Assembly: GCF_020966755.1 (NCBI RefSeq)
Contig: NZ_JAJKFT010000004.1
Location: 124,001-188,000, forward strand
Direction: 5' to 3'
DNA length: 64,000 nucleotides
Origin: Blastopirellula sediminis
GTDB taxonomy: Bacteria > Planctomycetota > Planctomycetia > Pirellulales > Pirellulaceae
In this document: piece after piece, positions 17,751 to 26,913 of the stretch
Layout: each line of letters begins with the position of its first letter
How positions within the stretch are numbered: the stretch's first letter is position 1
Notes under the pieces: model-generated
The model's database searches: none
What the model was told of the DNA's origin: nothing
The model's input: only the letters and a program-made list of their open reading frames with translations
Program-made: the position numbers and the translations under genes

Positions 17751-20700
17751 ATGCCCAAAGGTGAGCGCATGGCACGATGCGTCCTCGCATCGCTGGCAAT
17801 CTTGTTGGGTTCAAGCGTTGCGGCGTCGGCAATGGCCGAAGAAGCGAAGCTTGCCACCTACGAAGCGACGGGCGGACAAACCTACTTCGCGATGAGCATT
17901 TCTCCTGGAGAGCTCAAAACAGTCCCGGGTGAAGTGGTCGTCATCGTCGATACTTCGGCGAGCCAGACCGGCATCTACCGCGAAGACTCGCTCAAGACCT
18001 TGAAGGCGCTGCTAGCCTCCCTCTCGCCGAACACGCGCGTGAAGGTGATGGCCGGCGACCTGCACGCCGTGGCGATGAACGACGGTTTCGTCGCTCCGAC
18101 CGGCGCCGCAGCCGACGCCGCCGTGGCGAAGTTGGCGAGCCGCGCTCCGCTCGGTTCGACCGACCTGCCGACGATGCTGACCGAAGCCGCCTCGCAGTTC
18201 AAAGGTGGACTCGATACTCCCCGCTCGATCGTCTACCTCGGCGACGGCGCCAGCCGCGCTCGCATGTTGGAAGACGCTGAGCTGAAGAAACTGGTCGGCA
18301 CGCTGACCAAGGCCCGCACCGCGGTCAACGCGTTTGCGATCGGTCCGGAACGTGACATTCAGCTGCTCGCCGTCCTGGCGAATCAGACCGGCGGCGACGT
18401 GATCGTCGACAGCAACGAAGCGGCTTCGGCCGACATTGGCGCCACGATCGCTTCGGCTGCCGAAACGCCGGTGATTTGGCCGAGCGACGTTCAGTTCTCG
18501 CAAAACGTCTCGGCCGTCTATCCGAAACAAACTCCGCCGCTGCGTGGCGATCGCGACACGATCGTCGTCGGCGAATTGGCCGAAGCGGGCGACGTGACCG
18601 TGAAGTTCACCGGCATGTCGGACGGCAAAACGGTTCAGCTGAACTTCGCCGCCAAGCCGGAAGCGTCGGACGATCAGGCTTACCTGCCCGAATTGATCCA
18701 GTTGGCCCAAAAAGATGGCGGCATGAGCATGCCGACCGTCGGTTCGGTTGGTCTGCGTGAAACGGCTCGCGTCTTGTTGGCTTCGGCCGACACTTTCTCG
18801 CAAATGAGCGGACAAGCGCTCGCCACCGGCGACGCTCAGGGCGCCCAGCGTTTGGCTGACGCCGCGCTGAAACGCGACCCGAACAACCCGCAAGCCGCGC
18901 TGGTCAAAAAGGCCGCCGTCTCGCAGATTGGCGACGACGACTCGCTGCGAATGGTGAACGCCCAGTCGCAACCGGGCGCCGAACTAAGCGCCGATGAAGG
19001 CAACTTCCTGAACGAAGTGCAGCGGCAGCAGATCCGTCAGGCCGAAGTGATCAAGATTGAAGTCGAAAACGCGCTGGCCAACGCCCGCGAACAGATGGGC
19101 GTGCAGCCCGAGATGGTGAAGGACTCGCTGAAGCTGTTGTTGGAGAGCGTCGATCGCGCTCCGGAACTGCAAGCCGACGTCCGCCGCAACCTGCGTAACC
19201 GCATCGTCAGCGCCATCCAAATGGCCGATCGCCGTGCGGTCCAGGTCGAAGCCGATCGTCTGGAACGAGACGAAAACGCCGCGATCGCCGCCGAGCGGAT
19301 TCGCATCACGGAAACGTTGCTTCGCGATGAAGAACGGGTCCGCAGCATCATGGAAATGTTCAATGCTTTGATGGACGAAAACAAGTACGTCGAAGCGGAA
19401 GAAGCGGCCTTTGCGGCTCGTGCGATCGATCCGCGGAACCTGGCTACCCATGCCGCGGTTTACAACGCCGAGTTGGTGGGCAACTTCTACAACATCGAAC
19501 GAATTCGCGAACTCCGTTACAAGGGCGTGATCGATACGCTCTGGTTGGTGGAAGAATCGCACGTTCCGTTCCCGGATGAACCGCCGATCGTTTACCCCGA
19601 TCGCGAATTCTGGGAAGACATCACGCGCCGTCGCAAGAAGTACTCTTCGGTCGACTTGGCGACGACCGGCGAAGCCGAAAAGAAGATCTTCGAACAGCTC
19701 AACGAGCCGACCAAGATCGCCTTTATCGACACGCCGCTGGTCGAAGTGGTCGAATACCTGAAGACCCTGCACGGTATCGAAATCCAGCTGAACAACCGCG
19801 CTCTGGAAGACGTTGGTCTTTCCCCGGACGTGCCGGTTACGCGTAACCTCGAAGGCATCAGCCTCCGCTCGGCTCTTCGCTTGCTCTTGAAAGAACTCGA
19901 ACTGACCTACGTCGTCGCGAACGAAGTGTTGGAAATCACCACTCCGGAAGACGCCGAATCGGAACTGGTCACCAAGGTGTACCCGGTCGCCGACTTGGTC
20001 ATGCCGATTCCTTCTGGCGGCGGCGGCTTTGGCTCCGGCATCGGCGGCGGTCAGAGCGGCGCCTTCGGCGGCGGCATCAATGGCGGCGGCGGCGGCTTCG
20101 GCGGCGGCGGCGGCGGCTTCGGTAACCAAGGTGGCGGCGGCGGCGGTTTCTTCGCGGTCGACGACGAGAAGTCGGTCCTGAAATTGGGCCCGACCGTCGA
20201 AGAAGAAGCGAAGCCCGCGGTCCAGCAGGCCGCTGAACCGGCGGTCGCTCCGGAAGCGAAGCCGGAACTGAAGCTCGAAGTTCGCGAAGGCGAAACTCGC
20301 GCGGAAGCTTTCGATCGCTTGCTCCAGTCGGGCGCCGACATTCCGGCGGCCGAAGTTCGCAGCGAAATCCGTCGCATGATGAACGCGAAGCAATACGATC
20401 AAGTGACCGCGTTGATCCAGTCTTTCCTGCGTCATGGCCAACCTCAGCCGTGGATGTACGAAGCGCTTGGAATGGCGATGCAGCTGAACCACGCTCCGAA
20501 AGAAGAGATCGAACGAAGCCTGATGTCGGCGATCGACTTCACCTCGGGACCCGAACACATGCTCTACGTCGCGATCTATATGACTCGCGTCGGGTTGGAT
20601 GAACGAGCCCTGAAGCTGTTCCAGGAAGTCGCCAAGATCGAGCCGCTCCGTCCCGAGCCGTATGCTCTCGGTTTGGCGGCCGCCAAGCGTCTGGATGATT

Positions 20701-21623
20701 TCGATGGGATTCGTTGGGCCTGCGTCGGAGCGCTGAAGCAAGCCTGGCCGACTGAGAGCGTGAAGATCAAGACCGAAGCGTTCCTCTCGGCCAAAGCGGC
20801 TCTGGGACGTTTGCAGCAAGAAGGCCGTATCGACGAAGCGAAAGAGTTCAGCCGTCAGCTGAACGAAGCGCTGATTCGCGACTGCATCGTCAACGTTACC
20901 TGGACCGGCGACGCCGATCTCGACATCGCGGTCGAAGAGCCGACCGGCGCCGTCTGCTCGCTTCGCAATCCTCGCACGGTTGGCGGCGGCGTTCTGCTGG
21001 GCGATACCGCTTCGTCTCTGAATCAACAGGATGACAAAGGCTTCTCCGAAACCTACGTCTGCCCGGTTGGTTTCCCCGGCGAATACAAGCTGCTCATTCG
21101 TCGCATTTGGGGCGAAGTGACCGCTGGCAAGGTGACCGTCGACGTTTACACTTCGTACGGCGCCAAGCAGCAGAAGCACATTCGCGAGCAGATTCCGCTC
21201 GGCGAATCGCCGGCGCTTGTTAACTTCACGCTGAAAGATGGGCGTCGTACTGACAGCCTGGAAGAAAACCAGGTTCAGGTCGCCGCCAAGGCGCATGCTG
21301 AAATGGGCCGCGCCGTGTTGGCTCAGGCGTTGGATTCCTACTCCGATTCCTATAGCAGCGAAGCGTATCAGACCTCACGTCAGGAAATGGCCGACAATCG
21401 CCCGTTCATTCGCAATCGCAGCAGCGTCGGTTTCCGCCCGGAAATCACCGTGTTGCCCGAAGGCGTTCAGTTCACGGCGTTCGCGGTCATCTCGGCCGAT
21501 CGTCGCTACGTCCGCTTCACCGGTTTCCCGAGCTTTACGCAAATCGGTAACGTCACGACGTTCAATATCGGTTCGGGCGCCTTCAATACGATTGAAACGG
21601 ACGGTACTGCTACCGGTAACTAA
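17751..21623 (+). CDS. Large secreted mosaic protein: VWA, N0/STN-like module, Gly-rich region, TPR-like, DUF2135-like
   Basis: This 1290-residue protein starts at ATG 17751 (GGAG 7 nt upstream). A signal peptide ends in SAMA near residue 29. Residues about 60-240 resemble a VWA domain, with VVIVDTSAS giving a MIDAS-like DxSxS. A helical, Glu/Arg-rich stretch (about 420-560) follows. Residues about 645-750 form a secretin-N0/STN-like module with RALEDVGLSPDVPVT and LEITTPEDAESE. Next come a Gly-rich tract (about 754-803) ending in GGFFAVDDEK, helical TPR-like repeats (about 840-1040), and a beta-rich domain (about 1043-1160, VTWTGDADLDIAVEEPTG ... FPGEYKLLIRR) resembling DUF2135 of YfaP. It is probably a periplasmic or surface scaffold. 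The VWA and DUF2135 pairing recalls VWA/YfaP proteins; the N0 module within it is the odd part. No enzyme motif is seen. Confidence 0.8.
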   Translation: MPKGERMARCVLASLAILLGSSVAASAMAEEAKLATYEATGGQTYFAMSISPGELKTVPGEVVVIVDTSASQTGIYREDSLKTLKALLASLSPNTRVKVMAGDLHAVAMNDGFVAPTGAAADAAVAKLASRAPLGSTDLPTMLTEAASQFKGGLDTPRSIVYLGDGASRARMLEDAELKKLVGTLTKARTAVNAFAIGPERDIQLLAVLANQTGGDVIVDSNEAASADIGATIASAAETPVIWPSDVQFSQNVSAVYPKQTPPLRGDRDTIVVGELAEAGDVTVKFTGMSDGKTVQLNFAAKPEASDDQAYLPELIQLAQKDGGMSMPTVGSVGLRETARVLLASADTFSQMSGQALATGDAQGAQRLADAALKRDPNNPQAALVKKAAVSQIGDDDSLRMVNAQSQPGAELSADEGNFLNEVQRQQIRQAEVIKIEVENALANAREQMGVQPEMVKDSLKLLLESVDRAPELQADVRRNLRNRIVSAIQMADRRAVQVEADRLERDENAAIAAERIRITETLLRDEERVRSIMEMFNALMDENKYVEAEEAAFAARAIDPRNLATHAAVYNAELVGNFYNIERIRELRYKGVIDTLWLVEESHVPFPDEPPIVYPDREFWEDITRRRKKYSSVDLATTGEAEKKIFEQLNEPTKIAFIDTPLVEVVEYLKTLHGIEIQLNNRALEDVGLSPDVPVTRNLEGISLRSALRLLLKELELTYVVANEVLEITTPEDAESELVTKVYPVADLVMPIPSGGGGFGSGIGGGQSGAFGGGINGGGGGFGGGGGGFGNQGGGGGGFFAVDDEKSVLKLGPTVEEEAKPAVQQAAEPAVAPEAKPELKLEVREGETRAEAFDRLLQSGADIPAAEVRSEIRRMMNAKQYDQVTALIQSFLRHGQPQPWMYEALGMAMQLNHAPKEEIERSLMSAIDFTSGPEHMLYVAIYMTRVGLDERALKLFQEVAKIEPLRPEPYALGLAAAKRLDDFDGIRWACVGALKQAWPTESVKIKTEAFLSAKAALGRLQQEGRIDEAKEFSRQLNEALIRDCIVNVTWTGDADLDIAVEEPTGAVCSLRNPRTVGGGVLLGDTASSLNQQDDKGFSETYVCPVGFPGEYKLLIRRIWGEVTAGKVTVDVYTSYGAKQQKHIREQIPLGESPALVNFTLKDGRRTDSLEENQVQVAAKAHAEMGRAVLAQALDSYSDSYSSEAYQTSRQEMADNRPFIRNRSSVGFRPEITVLPEGVQFTAFAVISADRRYVRFTGFPSFTQIGNVTTFNIGSGAFNTIETDGTATGN

Positions 21624-21639
21624 TGCCGGTCAGACGTCG

Positions 21640-22668
21640 TTAGACATTTTCCCGAATCAAGCCGGGAGCTGCGTCGAGAGCAAGATCGTCGTAGCTTCCG
21701 GCTTTTATTCTTTCCCAAGCGATCGCCCCCATCACCGCATTGTCGGTGCATAACGAGAACGGGGCGATGATCAGTTCGATCTGATTGCGGTCGGCCATTT
21801 CTTCCAACGCGGTGCGCAGCTTGCGATTCGCCGCGACGCCGCCGCCGACGCACAAGCGACCTCGCCCCGACTTCTTGAGCGCCAACTCCGACTTTCCGAC
21901 CAGGCAATCGACGACCGCCTGCTCAAAGCTGGCGGCGATGTCGGCGCGACGTTGGTCCGAAATCTCGACCGCGGAAAAATCAGGACGGCCCGGTCCGGCG
22001 ATCTCGTAACGCACCGCCGTCTTCAATCCGCTAAAGCTGAAGTCGAGTCGGCTGTGGTCTTGCAGGAACGGTCGCGGAAAGGGGATCGCGTGCGGATCGC
22101 CATCCGCGGCGCAGCGCGAGATCGAGGGACCGCCAGGATAGGGTAGGCCGAGCATCGACGCGACTTTGTCGAACGCTTCGCCAGCCGCGTCGTCGATGGT
22201 TCCTCCCAACGGGACGAACTCCGACGGGCCAAGGCAATCGTACAGACTGGAATGCCCGCCGCTGACGATCAAACCGACGCACGGAAAGATATCGCGGCCA
22301 GCGGCCAGGCGACACGCATAGATATGACCATGCAAATGATTGACGCCAACCAGCGGCACGCCCAGCGACCAGGCGAGCGTCTTGGCGACCGAAACCCCAA
22401 CCAGCAACGATCCTGCCAGGCCCGGGGTATGGGCGACGGCGATGGCGTCGATGTCGGCGAGCGTCAGATTCGCTTTGGCGAGCGTTTCGTCGATCACCGG
22501 CATGATCCGCTCTAGATGCGCCCGGGCGGCGATTTCCGGTACGACCCCGTTGAATCGCTCGTGCAGCTTCTCTTGCGACGCGACGACGCTCGCCAGCGGC
22601 TCTAGGTTTTCGTTAATGATGGCGGCGGCAGTTTCGTCGCAGGTCGACTCAATCGTCAGCAGATTCAT
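21640..22668 (-). CDS. tsaD: tRNA N6-adenosine threonylcarbamoyltransferase
   Basis: This 342-residue Kae1/TsaD family protein transfers the threonylcarbamoyl group to A37 of ANN-decoding tRNAs, with TsaB/TsaE/TsaC partners that are not in this window. The N-terminal TIESTCDETAAAI is the family's ATPase-fold phosphate-1 segment. VNHLHGHIYA (about residues 109-118) carries the two metal-binding His, and CVGLIVSGGHSSLY follows. The C-terminus holds CVGGGVAANRKLR and CTDNAVMGAIA. Length is normal. It follows the S41 protease gene by 26 nt on the same strand, so the two are probably co-transcribed, and it is convergent with the 1290-residue gene (16-nt gap). Confidence 0.96.
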   Translation of the reverse strand: MNLLTIESTCDETAAAIINENLEPLASVVASQEKLHERFNGVVPEIAARAHLERIMPVIDETLAKANLTLADIDAIAVAHTPGLAGSLLVGVSVAKTLAWSLGVPLVGVNHLHGHIYACRLAAGRDIFPCVGLIVSGGHSSLYDCLGPSEFVPLGGTIDDAAGEAFDKVASMLGLPYPGGPSISRCAADGDPHAIPFPRPFLQDHSRLDFSFSGLKTAVRYEIAGPGRPDFSAVEISDQRRADIAASFEQAVVDCLVGKSELALKKSGRGRLCVGGGVAANRKLRTALEEMADRNQIELIIAPFSLCTDNAVMGAIAWERIKAGSYDDLALDAAPGLIRENV

Positions 22669-22694
22669 AGGGGCGGATGTAGGGGGCGGCGTAA

Positions 22695-24062
22695 TTAAGG
22701 TTGGGCAGGCTCAGCGATTTTCGACTCGATATATTCGAGTCCTTTGGCAAGCACCGGATCAACTTCGCTCAGCGGCGGTTCCGGGGCCGGCGGATGGGGT
22801 ATCAGCGTCGCCATATCGCGAAGCCGTCGATACTGTTGAAAGGTGGTCAGCTGCTTGGGAGTCATTTTAACTTCCATGTCCGGCGATGGAGAGACGCCCC
22901 ACTCGTCCGAATCTTTGGCGTCCGGCAGGCGATGGATGTTTTTGCCGCTGGGGCGATGGTAACTGGCGGTCGTCAGCTTCATCGCGCTTTTCCCTTCCTC
23001 CAGATTGATAATATTCTGGACGCTTCCCTTGCCCCAGCTGCGCTGCCCGATGACCACCGCTCGGTCATGATCCTGCAGGCAAGCCGAAACGATCTCGCTG
23101 GCGCTGGCGCTAAAATGATCGATCAAAACAGCGACCGGGACGTCAATCAGGGTCGTATCGGGGACGGCGCTCCACTCCCGCTTCGGGGTGTTTCGCCCTT
23201 CCACGCTGACGATCTTGCCGTCGCTGATAAAACGATCGGAGATCTCAATCGCGGCACTCAGCAGACCCCCTGGATTGGATCGCAGATCGAGGACCAGCCC
23301 CCGGATTCCGTCCGCTTTCAGCTTTTCCAGAACGGCGGCGAATTCCTCGGCCGTATTGCGGCTAAAGATGGTGATCCGCACGTAGGCGATCTTCTGGTCG
23401 TGATCGTAGATGTAATCCCAGTCGTTATTTTCCAGCCGCTGGTCGCCCAGGACGGTTTGCAGTTGGATCATCTCTCGCTCAAGCTCAAGCGTCTCGGTCT
23501 TGAACTCGGCCGGATGATAGATCACCAGCGAAACGGTCTCGCCTGGCTCTCCCTTCAGGTGTTCGATCGCCGCGTCCAGGTTCATCCCTTTGGTGCTTTG
23601 GCCATTGATCTCCAGGATTCGATCGCCGGCGCCAATTCCAGCGTCGTACGCCGGTCCGCCGACCAAGGGGCTGGAGATGATCAGTTGCCCGTCACGAGCG
23701 TCGATCTGAATGCCGATGCCGCCGAACTGCTGATCGATGTTGGTGCGAAAGCGAGCTAGTTCTTCCTGGGGGATATAGGTCGAGTGAGGATCGAGTTCGG
23801 TAATCACCCCGCGAATCGCCGCTTCGATCAACTTCCGCCGATCGAGCTTTTCGACGTAGTTCCGATCGACCTGATCCAGGGCGTCGGCAAACATCTGAAT
23901 CAGCTCGACGTAGTCGTCGTCAATCTCGGCATACGGACTAGGCGTCTCGGCGGTCGTTTCGCCGGGCGTCGCATCAGCCGCGCGGGCCAACGAGGGGAAC
24001 GAGAACGGGCCGGCACAAGCGATCAGCGCAAGGAGCGCTAAGTTAGAAGGAAGTTTCCACAT
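22695..24062 (-). CDS. S41 family C-terminal processing peptidase (CtpA-like)
   Basis: This 455-residue protein has a signal peptide (MWKLPSNLALLALIACAGPF ... ARA). A helical N-terminal region and a PDZ domain (about residues 113-190, GGIGIQIDARDG ... GAGDRILEINGQS) follow. The S41 core has VLDLRSNPGGLLSAA, the catalytic Ser in HFSASASE (about 313-320) and the catalytic Lys in SWGKGS (about 344), the Ser-Lys dyad of tail-specific proteases. It acts in the periplasm on C-terminal ends of proteins. The C-terminal tail is Pro-rich. Upstream of tsaD in a likely two-gene unit. Confidence 0.93.
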   Translation of the reverse strand: MWKLPSNLALLALIACAGPFSFPSLARAADATPGETTAETPSPYAEIDDDYVELIQMFADALDQVDRNYVEKLDRRKLIEAAIRGVITELDPHSTYIPQEELARFRTNIDQQFGGIGIQIDARDGQLIISSPLVGGPAYDAGIGAGDRILEINGQSTKGMNLDAAIEHLKGEPGETVSLVIYHPAEFKTETLELEREMIQLQTVLGDQRLENNDWDYIYDHDQKIAYVRITIFSRNTAEEFAAVLEKLKADGIRGLVLDLRSNPGGLLSAAIEISDRFISDGKIVSVEGRNTPKREWSAVPDTTLIDVPVAVLIDHFSASASEIVSACLQDHDRAVVIGQRSWGKGSVQNIINLEEGKSAMKLTTASYHRPSGKNIHRLPDAKDSDEWGVSPSPDMEVKMTPKQLTTFQQYRRLRDMATLIPHPPAPEPPLSEVDPVLAKGLEYIESKIAEPAQP

Positions 24063-24259
24063 AGGCGTGACTGCTCGCGGGGCATGCGTTTCCGGGAACT
24101 AGAGACCGCAACAGAGGTTGCGACCTTCTCAAGTATAGGGAACGATTGCAGTTACGGCAATTCGCGAGGGAATTGATGTGGGAGACGGGGCTACTGGCCG
24201 TCGAGAGAAGATCCGCCGCTCGGCAGCGTCGCGACGGGACATTCGGTTTAAGGCGGAAG

Positions 24260-25213
24260 CTACGCGGCGCGGCGTTCGACGCTGGGGGCGACGCCGCAGA
24301 ACATGGTTACCGCCTGTTTGAAACGCTTCGTCATCGATTGGCGTTCCCAGAGGTGGATAACCGGTTGCCCCATCGCCGCTTCTTCCAAGGTCCACTGCGT
24401 ATAGGCCAGGTCGAACAGCCATTGCGTCCGATCAGGTTTGATCGGCGATTCAATGCGATGCAAATCTTTGTTGAGGATCGGGTAGCCCATCGCTCCTTCG
24501 TCGCACACGAAGGCAGGAACGCCGGCTAGCGTCGCTTCGACTCCAGCGTTCGAGCTGAAAGTGACGACGGCCCAAGCGTTTTCCATGTCTTCCAACAGGC
24601 TGTCCGCCTTGGAGTAAACGACGTCAATTCCCGGACCTTGCATTTCGATCGCATCTTTGGCGAGCGGGTGAGGGCGGAAAATGATCTTGCGCGACGTTAG
24701 CTGACGCAGCGTGCGAGCCGTTTCCTGGCACCATTCGACGTGGTCGACATGTTGGACCGAAGCGTCCCAAGGCACCTGACCGCACAGAACGATATGCTCG
24801 CCGGTCTTGCGCCACGGATCGACGGGGACGTTGAGCTGCATCCAGCGATCGGATGAGCTGAAGCGGTTGAAATACCTTGCGCGCCCGTTGAGACCTCCCC
24901 AGCCCATCATGAAATAACGATCACGATGGATGAAGCCGCGTTCAATGACGAGGTGGCTCTTTCTCCGTTGTTCGCGACTAAGGTGCGCAACGGCGCGAGC
25001 ATGCTCTTCGGCGATGTCCCCAACCATGCGACCGCGGGGCGTGCTCCGTTTGTTGATGCCAAACGTGACGGCGACGTCGCAAGGCCGATATCCCTTTTCC
25101 AGAGGATACAAGTTGAAAGGGATGTCGCGTCGATGCAGACCTTCAGCGAACGCGAACATCGCATCGATGTGCATGTTCGGCTCTTTAGGTACGAATAATC
25201 CAAAAGTCTGCAT
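24260..25213 (-). CDS. Capsule polysaccharide synthesis-like glycosyltransferase
   Basis: This 317-residue protein has the C-terminal pattern of KpsC/KpsS-type capsule synthesis proteins and related GT-B enzymes: IIFRPHPLAKD (about residues 195-205), then TFSSNAGVEATLAGVPAFV, an acceptor/nucleotide-sugar site in this superfamily. No membrane segment is seen. The start ATG at 25213 has GGAG about 9 nt upstream. It is the last gene of the minus-strand glycan cluster. The sugar it transfers cannot be deduced; a Kdo- or sialate-like CMP-sugar is known for relatives. Confidence 0.7.
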   Translation of the reverse strand: MQTFGLFVPKEPNMHIDAMFAFAEGLHRRDIPFNLYPLEKGYRPCDVAVTFGINKRSTPRGRMVGDIAEEHARAVAHLSREQRRKSHLVIERGFIHRDRYFMMGWGGLNGRARYFNRFSSSDRWMQLNVPVDPWRKTGEHIVLCGQVPWDASVQHVDHVEWCQETARTLRQLTSRKIIFRPHPLAKDAIEMQGPGIDVVYSKADSLLEDMENAWAVVTFSSNAGVEATLAGVPAFVCDEGAMGYPILNKDLHRIESPIKPDRTQWLFDLAYTQWTLEEAAMGQPVIHLWERQSMTKRFKQAVTMFCGVAPSVERRAA

Positions 25214-25255
25214 TTCGTCACGCTCCGATTTCGCTATCCGGTTAGCGATATTCGC

Positions 25256-25852
25256 TTAGGCGGCTGACCGCTGGCAGATCGCAATGATGAACTTCCCGTT
25301 GGTGCCTGCTTGAACTTCAGGCTTAGCGCCACTTCGCTGGCATTGCCAGCTCTCGACATGCAAGCGATGCTTGCCGAGGGCGTCGCTCAATTCAGCTGGG
25401 CGGAAATGGCGGAAGTGAAACGGATTAACCGGCTCTTGTAAGTGTGGCCTTACTTCCTCATTCGGCGTAGAGATTATTAGAAATTCACTCCACTCCGAAA
25501 ACTTTTTGATCGCGGCGTCATAAAATTCGACATGCTCAATGAACTCGAAGCAAACGACCGCATCGACGCGGCGATCAGGTTCAAACGAGAGCAAATCGGT
25601 GTTGTGAAATTCGATGTTTGGACGTTGCCAATGCTTTTGATATAGATCATGAGCTTCGTCACTAATCTCAATCGAAATCACCTTGTCGACGGCTTGCGAT
25701 AGCATCCAAGAGCCGTATCCGACTCCGCATCCGGCGTCGATAACCGTTCCTGTCTTACCGCGACGCTTTAATTCAGCGATCGCCAGTTCATATCGCAGGC
25801 GATGGTCTTCTCGCACTTCTTCGATCGTCGTCGCCATTTGACGCTCGGACAT
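25256..25852 (-). CDS. Class I SAM-dependent methyltransferase
   Basis: This 198-residue protein has the SAM motif VIDAGCGVGYGSWML (about residues 37-51), an acidic end of strand 2 (ISIEISDEA) and DAVVCFEFIEHVE (motif III/IV of Methyltransf_11/23 types). The start ATG at 25852 has AGGAA about 9 nt upstream. It lies 42 nt before the capsule-type gene on the same strand, so its target is probably the same glycan. The acceptor is unknown. Confidence 0.85.
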   Translation of the reverse strand: MSERQMATTIEEVREDHRLRYELAIAELKRRGKTGTVIDAGCGVGYGSWMLSQAVDKVISIEISDEAHDLYQKHWQRPNIEFHNTDLLSFEPDRRVDAVVCFEFIEHVEFYDAAIKKFSEWSEFLIISTPNEEVRPHLQEPVNPFHFRHFRPAELSDALGKHRLHVESWQCQRSGAKPEVQAGTNGKFIIAICQRSAA

Positions 25853-26112
25853 GATGATATTCCTGTTCTAGGTGACAAAGCCTGCTGTTCCTTCCGCTGT
25901 GCGATTTCGTCGCACTATTTGCAATAGGAATCGTCAGGCGTCTCTTGCCTGTTTGGGGGGCGTCAAGCGAGGCTACGATAGCCGAATTCAGCGGTGGCTG
26001 TCGATATCAAACGCTCGTCGCACAATTTGCTTCAATCTGGAATTTCGCGTACGGTTTCAATTCTGCGTTGGGCTTAGTTGCTGGTCTGACGGAGGTAAAA
26101 CTCTCGGCTGAA

Positions 26113-26838
26113 TCAAGCGGCCGTCGCCGTACGTCGCCCGGCGGTCGTCGTATCTTGCTGGACGGCTCGCGGTTTGCGAGCCATGGCGATCAGATGGCAG
26201 TCGTCGCTAGCATTAGGATGAATCTTGCGGCGCGCGATTTGTTTGTCCGTAAACCGGTCGAACGAGATTTCAATCTCGTCAAACCCGGCCTGGGTCAAAA
26301 AGAATCGCATCGAATCGGCGGTGAATCCCGACTTGTGAACATCCCAATAGCTTTGGTTGTATTCCGGCGTCGTCGGATCGCATTCCCGCTGCCAACCAAA
26401 GAGGCCGGCGAAACCCCAACAAGCGTCGGAGTAGCGATCTTCAAACGCTTCCGCCGTCCAAGTCGCTCTTTGCCATTGGGCGATCGCAAAAGCGAGGTTG
26501 GGGACTTCGATACGAACCTGGCCCCCTTCGGCCAGCGCTTTATGCCAGTCTTGTAACGTCACCTTCAGTTCGGCCAGCGTCAGATGCTCGAGCGTATGGC
26601 GACTGTAGATCTCTCCCAGGCCGGTGCAAAACTGAGACACTTCCCAGGCTTTGCAAGCCAGATGGACGTGCGGCAAGGGACGGATGTCGCTGCCGAAATA
26701 TCCTTCTTGTTTATCCTCACCGCAACCGACGTAAAGCTTCGCCCCTTGCGGAATCGGCGCTCGCAGTTTCGATCGATATCGCTTCGTCAGTTCGTATCCA
26801 AATGCGGACGCTACGTTGCGTAGTACAAATTCGATCAT
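26113..26838 (-). CDS. SAM-dependent methyltransferase, predicted (COG4627-like)
   Basis: In this 241-residue protein the glycine-rich SAM loop is the shortened form LYVGCGEDKQEGYFGSDI. It is followed by IYSRHTLEHLTLAELK and LAEGGQVRIEVPNL, as in the small methyltransferases often found among surface-polysaccharide genes. The C-terminus is basic. The start ATG at 26838 has AAGGAA about 9 nt upstream. It sits between the GT4 gene and the class I methyltransferase gene on the same strand, and methylation of a sugar is inferred from context only. The 260-nt gap that follows (25853-26112) shows no gene. Confidence 0.75.
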   Translation of the reverse strand: MIEFVLRNVASAFGYELTKRYRSKLRAPIPQGAKLYVGCGEDKQEGYFGSDIRPLPHVHLACKAWEVSQFCTGLGEIYSRHTLEHLTLAELKVTLQDWHKALAEGGQVRIEVPNLAFAIAQWQRATWTAEAFEDRYSDACWGFAGLFGWQRECDPTTPEYNQSYWDVHKSGFTADSMRFFLTQAGFDEIEISFDRFTDKQIARRKIHPNASDDCHLIAMARKPRAVQQDTTTAGRRTATAA

Positions 26839-26913
26839 GCGGCGAATTCCTTGCTAACTTTCGATCTATGGGACGATTCAATCGGGCAATCGCCGCTACG
26901 CTGGTGCACGCCG

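Noticed and set aside
20014-20160. DNA repeat of GGCGGC type as a separate element
   Set aside because: It encodes the Gly-rich tract of a real protein and needs no other explanation.
18984-21296. 770-codon open frame opposite the 1290-residue gene
   Set aside because: It has the same shadow composition, including poly-Ala opposite the Gly-rich tract; the plus-strand gene has a signal peptide and real domains.
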